From Ruminococcus sp. UBA4275 (GTDB lineage Bacteria > Bacillota > Clostridia > Oscillospirales > Ruminococcaceae), in assembly GCA_002395085.1 (NCBI GenBank), contig DGVV01000180.1, positions 1 to 10,274 on the forward strand: a DNA stretch of 10,274 nucleotides, given 5' to 3'. Positions 5,567 through 10,274 of this stretch are shown here, one piece after another (positions within the stretch are counted from its first letter, which is position 1; each line of letters opens with the position of its first letter). The notes under the pieces were generated by a model. It saw nothing but the letters and a program-made list of their open reading frames with translations, was not told the origin of the DNA and searched no databases. The position numbers and the translations under genes are program-made.

Positions 5567-6289
5567 TCAATTCAGATTGCCCGTGCGGAACATCAGCACG
5601 GAAAGCGCGGTAAGCGGGGCAGTTTCGCAGCGCAGAATACGTTTGCCCAGCCAGACCGCCTGCACACCACGTGCGGTCAGCATTTCGATCTCCTCCGGAT
5701 CAAACCCGCCCTCGCTGCCGATGCAGAGGCCGTAAGACTTTGCATCCGCGCGGACATCCGCAAAGGAGATGCCGCCTTCGGTCTCATACAGCACCACCGG
5801 CACATCGAGTGCGGTCATGCGTTCCGCCGCCTGTTCGAGTGTCAGCAGCGGCGATACAGTCGGGATGATGCCGCGTCCGGACTGCTGAGCAGCCGCCTGT
5901 GCGATTTTCTGATAGCGCGGCAGTTTTTTCTGGAAATCGGCAGCAGACATCCGGGAGATGCAGCGTCTTGTCAGCACCGGCACAATTTCCGTGACGCCGA
6001 GTTCGACCGATTTCTGAATGATCTGTTCCAGTTTATCTGATTTCGGAAGCGCCTGAAAGAGCGTCACCTTGATCGTCGGTTCGGTGCAGCAGGCAGCAGC
6101 GGAGAGGATGCGGAGTGTCACAGCATCCTGCGAGATCTCCGCGATTTCGCATTCATAATCCGTACCGCAGCTGCAAACCGTAAGCTGTTCGCCGGTGCGC
6201 ATCCGCAGGGCATATCCGATGTGCCGCAGATGTTCGCCCTCCAGCACCGGATGTTCCGGCGAGAAGGCGTCCTCAAAGAATTTCGGCAT
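5567..6289 (-). CDS. rsmE: 16S rRNA (uracil-1498-N3)-methyltransferase RsmE
   Basis: This 240-residue SPOUT-class enzyme uses S-adenosylmethionine to methylate N3 of U1498 of 16S rRNA, in the decoding region of the small subunit. An N-terminal PUA-like RNA-binding domain occupies about residues 1-68. The knotted SPOUT domain follows with QKSVELGVTEIVPV (92-105), QQSGR (135-139), the SAM-knot motif GSEGGFDPEEIE (191-202; GPEGG in most relatives) and LGKRILRCETAPLTAL (214-229). The length is standard. The ATG has AAGGAG about ten bases upstream. It is the first gene of a minus-strand operon with the phosphatase, mnmM and a small membrane protein, giving a translation/RNA-modification theme. Confidence 0.95.
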   Translation of the reverse strand: MPKFFEDAFSPEHPVLEGEHLRHIGYALRMRTGEQLTVCSCGTDYECEIAEISQDAVTLRILSAAACCTEPTIKVTLFQALPKSDKLEQIIQKSVELGVTEIVPVLTRRCISRMSAADFQKKLPRYQKIAQAAAQQSGRGIIPTVSPLLTLEQAAERMTALDVPVVLYETEGGISFADVRADAKSYGLCIGSEGGFDPEEIEMLTARGVQAVWLGKRILRCETAPLTALSVLMFRTGNLN

Positions 6290-6321
6290 ACGATTCTATC
6301 TCCTTTGGCGTATTCCTTTCT

Positions 6322-6350
6322 ATTATACCACAAGATGCAGAAAATTTCAA
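6322..6350 (-). promoter_or_regulatory. Promoter of the rsmE operon
   Basis: On the minus strand: -35 TTGAAA (complement of 6345-6350), a 17-bp spacer and -10 TATAAT (complement of 6322-6327) with TGTGG just before it (extended -10). The start codon of rsmE follows about 33 bases after the -10. Confidence 0.83.
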
Positions 6351-6356
6351 TGGGAT

Positions 6357-6441
6357 TTGTACAAGAAAACGCGATTTTACTGCAAACGCTTTTACGGCAG
6401 GCGCAGTACCGGATGCTTTCCCCTTGATTTTCACAGTACAA
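6357..6441. promoter_or_regulatory. Candidate operator region between divergent rsmE and WYL promoters
   Basis: The two -35 boxes (6350 and 6424) face away from each other across 73 bases. Between and inside them are several small symmetries: a palindrome TTGTACAA (6357-6364), an inverted repeat TACTGC (6378-6383) / GCAGTA (6403-6408) with 19 bases between arms, and a direct repeat CAGTAC at 6404-6409 and 6434-6439, exactly 30 bases apart. GTACAA recurs at 6436-6441 inside the spacer of the WYL promoter. They could be binding sites for the WYL regulator, but arms this short also arise by chance. Confidence 0.3.
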
Positions 6442-6452
6442 TTTGATATAAT
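6424..6452 (+). promoter_or_regulatory. Promoter of the WYL-regulator operon
   Basis: The -35 TTGATT (6424-6429), a 17-bp spacer and perfect -10 TATAAT (6447-6452) with TGA before it (extended -10) lie 35 bases upstream of the WYL start codon. Confidence 0.82.
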
Positions 6453-6487
6453 AGAGGCAGCAATCACGGGAAAGGGGGCGGTGCGCA

Positions 6488-7456
6488 ATGGAACACGAAA
6501 GAATCCTGCACATACTGGAATATCTGACACGCAGCACAGGCGAAAACAAGACCGTGACCGTGAAGGACATACAGACGTATCTTGCAGCAAATTACGGCTT
6601 GCAGAGTGTCTCCGCACTGACGGTGCGCCGCGACCTTGACCGCCTGATGACATCGGGCTACGACATCCGCGTCACGGCAGGCGCGCATAATACCGCGCAT
6701 TATTGTTTGCTGGAGCGTGGTTTTTCGTTCAATGAGATCCGCTTTCTGGTAGATTCCGTTTCGATCAACAAATTTCTCTCTGCGGAAAAAAAGCGCGCAC
6801 TCATCAAGAAATTCGAGGTTTTCTGCTCCGAGGATGAACTCCGCCGTCTGGTCAGCCGCATCACCCTGAACGGGCAGGAAACGCCCTCCACAGACTTGCT
6901 GGACAATCTGGAAAAGGTACACGACCTGATTTCCGCGCGCCGCAAGATCAACTTTGCATACGGCAAATACGATACAAACAAGCAGATGCAGTTTTACAAG
7001 AAGTCCCGCGAGATGATTCCGTGCAGCGTAGTCTATTTTGATGACCGGTTCTATCTGATCTGTGTCAACGAAAAAACGGGCGAGGAACGCACCTACCGCA
7101 TTGACCGGATGCGGGAGATTTCGGACGGCGGCAGGGCATCCGAACACGAATCTCCTGCAAAGCCCGAAGGCGTTGTGCTGGATATGTTCGCGCCGGAGCG
7201 CTATGAGACCGTAACGCTGCGGGTACGGCGTGTGCTGCTGGATGATATGCTGGAAAGACTCGGCAAATATGCGTCCGCGCACCGCGATCCGGATCCGGAG
7301 TGGGTGCAGGTGCGGGCGCGCATCGGCATCAGCCGGAGCTTTTACCGCTGGGCAATGGAATACGGCAATGCACTGGAAGTATTATCCCCGCCGGATGTCC
7401 GTGCAGGAATGGCGTCTGCTCTGCGCGAAACGCTCGTGATGTATGACGAACAATAA
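6488..7456 (+). CDS. WYL-domain transcriptional regulator (HTH-WYL-WCX)
   Basis: This is a 322-residue DNA-binding regulator. A winged helix-turn-helix of the DeoR/HTH_11 kind occupies about residues 4-65 (recognition-helix region SALTVRRDLDRL, 42-53). A linker helix region follows (about 80-150). The WYL domain spans about 153-215, with IPCSVVYFDDRFYLICV (177-193) and YRIDRM (203-208), and a WCX-type C-terminal segment about 240-320 carries dimer or ligand contacts. The name-giving Trp-Tyr-Leu is Phe-Tyr-Leu here (188-190). WYL domains bind nucleic acids or nucleotide-like ligands, and such regulators often govern phage defence, DNA damage or accessory gene sets. The effector here is unknown. 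The ATG at 6488 has AAAGGGGG upstream. The gene leads a five-gene run, and its stop codon overlaps the Shine-Dalgarno of the next gene. It may regulate itself and the divergent rsmE promoter. Confidence 0.9.
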   Translation: MEHERILHILEYLTRSTGENKTVTVKDIQTYLAANYGLQSVSALTVRRDLDRLMTSGYDIRVTAGAHNTAHYCLLERGFSFNEIRFLVDSVSINKFLSAEKKRALIKKFEVFCSEDELRRLVSRITLNGQETPSTDLLDNLEKVHDLISARRKINFAYGKYDTNKQMQFYKKSREMIPCSVVYFDDRFYLICVNEKTGEERTYRIDRMREISDGGRASEHESPAKPEGVVLDMFAPERYETVTLRVRRVLLDDMLERLGKYASAHRDPDPEWVQVRARIGISRSFYRWAMEYGNALEVLSPPDVRAGMASALRETLVMYDEQ

Positions 7457-7469
7457 GGAGGAACAGCAC

Positions 7470-8600
7470 ATGGCAAACAACAGGACAGCCGGTATTGTGA
7501 TGGGCGTTCTTGGCATCGGGCTTGCTGCGGCGGCGCTCGGTGTGAAGCTGTACACAGGGTATCAGGAGAAGCATAGGGAAAGGCTGATCCGGACGGCGGC
7601 GCTGGACTATATGCAGGAGAAGTACGGCGTGCAGCCGGAGATTGTACTGTGGGATGATTATTCCTATGCGACCTATGCGGTGTTTGAGGAAAACGGCAGG
7701 CGCTTCAATGTTCAGCTGAATGAAAATCTTGTGCCGTTTCGGGACAATTATCAGTATGATGAAATCTGCAATGCCGTGAAAGCAGAGTTTCTGGAGCATT
7801 ATCCGGACTGCGCGGTGAAGGAGACAAATGTGCTGACCTACGGCGATCCGTTGACGCCGGGGCTGGAAGCGCACGGACTGGTGCTGAACAAGGATACGAA
7901 GTATGACGGCACGAATCTGGAGCAGGTCACAGCCGGCGCAAAGATCAGGATCATCGCTTACAATGCCGGTGCGCCCTTTGCGGATACGCCGATGCTGCAA
8001 ACCTTGCGCGAAACGGGCATGGGGAAGCTGGTCACATTTGATACGCAGGCGCATCTGGATGCGTTTCTGGCGTTTGAAAAGCAGGGTGAGTACGTTCACA
8101 GCCTGAATATGCTGAGTACGGAGATCAGCCAGCCGGAGACGATGTTTGCGCCGCATATTCAGCAGATTCTGGAGCTGGGCGCAGAAGGCGGCATCCGGAG
8201 CATTCTGCTGCGGGAGGACGAGGGCTTTCTGTACAGCTGTCCGAAAGTTCCGGAGGCGACGTTCAGCCCGATGGACACCCGGAAGTTTATTACAAATTAC
8301 ATCAACGGGATCCGCACCGAGGGCGATTTCAGCCGGTACAAGGAGAATGCCGTCACGAAAGCCTATCAGCTCTGTGAAAACAGGGATGCGCTGCTTGCAA
8401 AGCAATATCTGTATTTTCCGGTTGCGGATTATCCGGACTGGGAACAGCTCGAGCTGCAAACAATCTCGCCGCGGACACCGTTTCAGTTTCGCGCATCGCT
8501 GACGCGCTGCGGAGAATACGCAGTCGGCATCGTGGACGGCGATCAGAACCAGTGGATGCTGGCGCGCACATCGGAATCCGGTGCATCGCAGGCGGAATGA
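7470..8600 (+). CDS. Signal-anchored protein of unknown family
   Basis: This 376-residue protein belongs to no family I can name. An N-terminal hydrophobic, Gly/Ala-rich segment at about residues 7-25 without a lipobox cysteine suggests a membrane anchor or uncleaved signal. The remaining ~345 residues look globular and mixed alpha/beta, with a first segment around 40-115 (DYMQEKYG near 46) and a second around 200-300. I see no catalytic motif, repeats or further membrane segments. The frame is open from an upstream ATG at 7443, but that lies inside the WYL gene without a Shine-Dalgarno. The ATG at 7470 has AAGGAGG at 7455-7461 with eight bases of spacing, so it is preferred. The gap to the WYL stop is 13 bases and to the next gene 13 bases, so it is co-transcribed. 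Confidence 0.78.
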   Translation: MANNRTAGIVMGVLGIGLAAAALGVKLYTGYQEKHRERLIRTAALDYMQEKYGVQPEIVLWDDYSYATYAVFEENGRRFNVQLNENLVPFRDNYQYDEICNAVKAEFLEHYPDCAVKETNVLTYGDPLTPGLEAHGLVLNKDTKYDGTNLEQVTAGAKIRIIAYNAGAPFADTPMLQTLRETGMGKLVTFDTQAHLDAFLAFEKQGEYVHSLNMLSTEISQPETMFAPHIQQILELGAEGGIRSILLREDEGFLYSCPKVPEATFSPMDTRKFITNYINGIRTEGDFSRYKENAVTKAYQLCENRDALLAKQYLYFPVADYPDWEQLELQTISPRTPFQFRASLTRCGEYAVGIVDGDQNQWMLARTSESGASQAE

Positions 8601-8613
8601 AACGGAGGAGATC

Positions 8614-9051
8614 ATGAAAACATATCGGTTTTACGGCTGGGCGCAGGCGAATGTACCGGCGGTCAGCGAAGAATATACGGGCATCGGAACGCCGCAGCAG
8701 CTTTACGATGCACTGCTGGAGATCTGGTCTGCGGAGACCTGTGCGCCGCGCCTGCGGGAGAAATGGACACCGGAAAATCCGACGCTCGGACAGTGTTCGG
8801 TCACGGCATTTCTGGTGCAGGATATTTTCGGCGGCAAGGTATACGGCATCCCGCGCGCGGGCGGCAATTTCCACTGCTACAACGTGGTCGGAGACTGCGT
8901 CTTTGATCTGACGAGTGAGCAGTTCGGGGATGAAGTACTCTGCTACACGGGCAATCCGGAACAGACGCGCGAAGTGCATTTTGCAAAGGAAGAAAAGCGC
9001 CTGCGGTATGAGCATCTGCGGGCGGCGCTGAAAGCGTACACCGCGCAATGA
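8614..9051 (+). CDS. YunG-like protein with conserved Cys/His residues
   Basis: This 145-residue cytoplasmic protein resembles Bacillus YunG-type proteins of unknown function. The family hallmark is visible: KWTPENPTLGQCSVTAFLVQ (50-69) followed by DIFGGKVY (70-77), then HCYN (87-90) and FDLTSEQF (97-104). Cys61, His87 and Asp98 are spaced as in papain/transglutaminase-like Cys-His-Asp enzymes, so a thiol hydrolase fold is plausible but unproven. The ATG at 8614 has GGAGG five bases upstream; an in-frame ATG at 8581 lies inside the previous gene without such a site. The stop codon overlaps the start of the PoNi-like gene (ATGA), so the two proteins are probably made together. Confidence 0.8.
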   Translation: MKTYRFYGWAQANVPAVSEEYTGIGTPQQLYDALLEIWSAETCAPRLREKWTPENPTLGQCSVTAFLVQDIFGGKVYGIPRAGGNFHCYNVVGDCVFDLTSEQFGDEVLCYTGNPEQTREVHFAKEEKRLRYEHLRAALKAYTAQ

Positions 9052-9719
9052 GACCGCGGGCAGCGGACAGCACGGATTATTTTACCGCGTGCATCCGGTA
9101 TCAGACAAGGCAGGCTGCTAAGCTCACGGAGCAGATTCACACCACCGCACCGGATGAGCCGCATCTCCTGGAACTGCGCAGAAGGCTGTTCACGGCGCAG
9201 CAGAAGAAGTTCACGGCGATGTATTCGCGGGGCGATGCGCTTGCGGTACTGCTGCCGGAATTCACATCGCTGTCATACAGTTTTCTGCGGAACTGGCAGC
9301 CGGATGCAGACAGCAGTTCCAGCTATGCGGATGCGCTGCGCTTTGCGTCGCTGACGGTCTTGTTCGGTGCAGATGCAACGATGCGGGAGGCGGTGCGCCG
9401 CCGCATATCAGACAGCCTGACGGATGCGCTGCTGTGTGCGGAAATTCCTGTTCCCGATCCGGCATCTCTGCGGCACGGAGAATTCCGGCTGCTGGCGGAG
9501 GCGGCGCAGCAGCGGCGTGCGGAGCAGCTCTGCGCGTATATGGAGATATGGTATCACCGTGACCGGTACGATCCGTGGTACAGCAGCCACGGGCTGAATG
9601 AAGACTGCGGCAAATGGAGCTTTGCAGCGGCGGCAATTGCGAAGCGGTATGCGATCCCCGATGCCGCACTGCGGGATGACCCGCATTATCCGTATGAGCT
9701 GGCACATTTCGTGCCATAA
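9048..9719 (+). CDS. PoNe-immunity (PoNi) family protein, DUF1910/DUF1911
   Basis: This 223-residue protein has the two-part architecture of PoNi immunity proteins, which neutralise PoNe-type DNase effectors of polymorphic toxin systems by direct binding. The helical N-terminal part (about 1-125, DUF1910-like) has an amphipathic helix at 11-60 and SRGDALAVLLPEF near 60-72. The C-terminal part (about 130-223, DUF1911/PoNi_C) carries WYSSH (177-181), GKWSFAAAAIAKRY (188-201) and DPHYPYELAHF (211-221), the strongest family signature in the window. It has no signal peptide and should act in the cytosol. The start ATG overlaps the YunG-like stop codon by four bases. No good Shine-Dalgarno precedes it, so translation is probably coupled. 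No matching toxin gene, Rhs or LXG protein lies in the window, so it looks like an orphan immunity gene. I have not verified the family by search. Confidence 0.82.
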   Translation: MRPRAADSTDYFTACIRYQTRQAAKLTEQIHTTAPDEPHLLELRRRLFTAQQKKFTAMYSRGDALAVLLPEFTSLSYSFLRNWQPDADSSSSYADALRFASLTVLFGADATMREAVRRRISDSLTDALLCAEIPVPDPASLRHGEFRLLAEAAQQRRAEQLCAYMEIWYHRDRYDPWYSSHGLNEDCGKWSFAAAAIAKRYAIPDAALRDDPHYPYELAHFVP

Positions 9720-9740
9720 AGATTCAAGGAGGTTATCACT

Positions 9741-10211
9741 ATGAGCAAAATTCTGATCGCGTATTTCACGGCAAGCGGCGAGACCCGCAAGGCTGCGGAG
9801 CGGCTTGCAAAACTGAGCGGCGGCGACCTGTTTGAGATCGTGCCGGAGACACCGTACACGGATACGGATGTGAATTACCACAATCCGCTTGCCCGCTGTA
9901 ATAAGGAATGGGCGCTGCGCCGGAAAGTACCGGCAGCGGGAAAAGCGCCGCATTTTGAGGATTACGATCTTGTGCTGATCGGCTTCCCGATCTGGTACGG
10001 CTGTGCGCCGAATGTGGTCAATTCCTTCTGCAGCGGCTATGACTGGACCGACAAGAAGGTCTATGTATTCGCCACCTCCGGCGGCAGCGGAATCGGAAAG
10101 TCCGGCGAAAAGCTGATGCCCTATATCAAGGGCGCAAAGATCCTGGGAGCACGGCGCGTCGCCGGCGCGGATGAGCTTCGCGACTGGGCGGACGCGGTCA
10201 GGGCAGAGTAA
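9741..10211 (+). CDS. Flavodoxin-like FMN-binding protein
   Basis: This 156-residue single-domain flavodoxin fold is likely a cytoplasmic electron carrier or small NAD(P)H-flavin oxidoreductase. The first strand KILIAYFTASGETRKAAE (3-20) carries the phosphate-binding loop (residues 10-16, usually T/S-x-T-G-N-T; here TASGETR). The second flavin loop is near FPIWYGCAP (82-90), with Trp85 and Tyr86 placed to stack on the ring. A third loop ATSGGSGIGKS (111-121) follows. The segment ETPYTDTDVNYHNPLARCNKE (36-56) is typical of the Flavodoxin_4-like subgroup. AAGGAGG lies eight bases before the ATG, and the gap to the PoNi-like gene is 21 bases, so it belongs to the same transcript, although its functional link is unclear. 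Confidence 0.9.
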   Translation: MSKILIAYFTASGETRKAAERLAKLSGGDLFEIVPETPYTDTDVNYHNPLARCNKEWALRRKVPAAGKAPHFEDYDLVLIGFPIWYGCAPNVVNSFCSGYDWTDKKVYVFATSGGSGIGKSGEKLMPYIKGAKILGARRVAGADELRDWADAVRAE

Positions 10212-10274
10212 GGCCTGCTCCTTATACCTGATCTTAGCAACTCTTTGTAAGCGGCAATACCCTGCAGCTGAAGG
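10212..10274. other. Right edge, no feature recognised
   Basis: These last 63 bases after the flavodoxin stop codon hold no ribosome binding site, promoter or convincing terminator. GGGCAG (10201-10206) can pair with CTGCTC (10215-10220), but no T-run follows. One minus-strand frame is open through the stretch, but it is too short to judge. Confidence 0.4.

Noticed and set aside
7329..8615. Long minus-strand open frame (about 428 codons) opposite the anchored-protein gene
   Set aside because: It is antisense to a gene with a good Shine-Dalgarno and operon spacing. Its translation is rich in Arg, Cys and His as expected of a shadow frame.
9408..9953. Minus-strand open frame opposite the PoNi-like gene
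   Set aside because: The plus strand carries the clear WSFAAAAIAK and YPYELAHF signatures; the antisense frame has none and no ribosome binding site.
10201..10220. Possible terminator hairpin after the flavodoxin gene
   Set aside because: It has only six pairs with one wobble and no T-run, so it is not a convincing intrinsic terminator.
1..10274. tRNA genes, CRISPR arrays, insertion sequences or phage genes
   Set aside because: I looked for cloverleaf ends, regular repeats with spacers, transposase motifs and terminal repeats and saw none. The intergenic spaces are all short and mostly explained by promoters, leaders and terminators.

Overview
The window looks like a chromosomal segment of a low- to mid-GC Gram-positive gut anaerobe of the Clostridia, most plausibly a Ruminococcus-like member of the Oscillospirales. 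This rests on consensus TTGACA/TATAAT promoters (often with an extended TG before the -10), strong AGGAGG ribosome binding sites, a TTG start, and gene families typical of Bacillota (a PgcA-type phosphoglucomutase, YtqB/MnmM, YunG-like, a clostridial short-linker histidine kinase). The taxonomic call is an inference; no rRNA gene lies inside the window.

Layout. Positions 1-240, read on the minus strand, carry a strong promoter and a ~200-nt leader that appears to run into a 16S rRNA gene starting at or just beyond the left edge. Positions 283-1557 hold a minus-strand orphan sensor histidine kinase with its own consensus promoter. Divergent from it, positions 1682-3871 carry a phosphoglucomutase gene and then rpmE (ribosomal protein L31), each with its own promoter. 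The rpmE promoter is framed by a perfect inverted repeat, and its ~95-nt leader can fold so that the Shine-Dalgarno sequence sits in a loop closed over the start codon. A bidirectional terminator at 3881-3917 separates these from a convergent minus-strand operon (6350 down to 3948): rsmE, a PPP-family metallophosphatase with a TTG start, the tRNA methyltransferase mnmM (ATGA overlap), and a small single-pass membrane protein.

From 6424 to 10211 a plus-strand operon starts with a WYL-domain transcriptional regulator. It continues with a signal-anchored protein of unknown family, a YunG-like protein with conserved Cys/His residues, a PoNe-immunity (PoNi, DUF1910/DUF1911) family protein overlapping it by ATGA, and a flavodoxin-like protein. 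This is the accessory-looking part of the window. An immunity protein for a polymorphic DNase toxin sits in a WYL-led operon with no recognisable toxin gene beside it.

The left two thirds are housekeeping genes for translation, RNA modification and sugar metabolism near an rRNA operon. The right third is the best candidate for an under-described system. I found no tRNA, CRISPR array, insertion sequence or phage gene.
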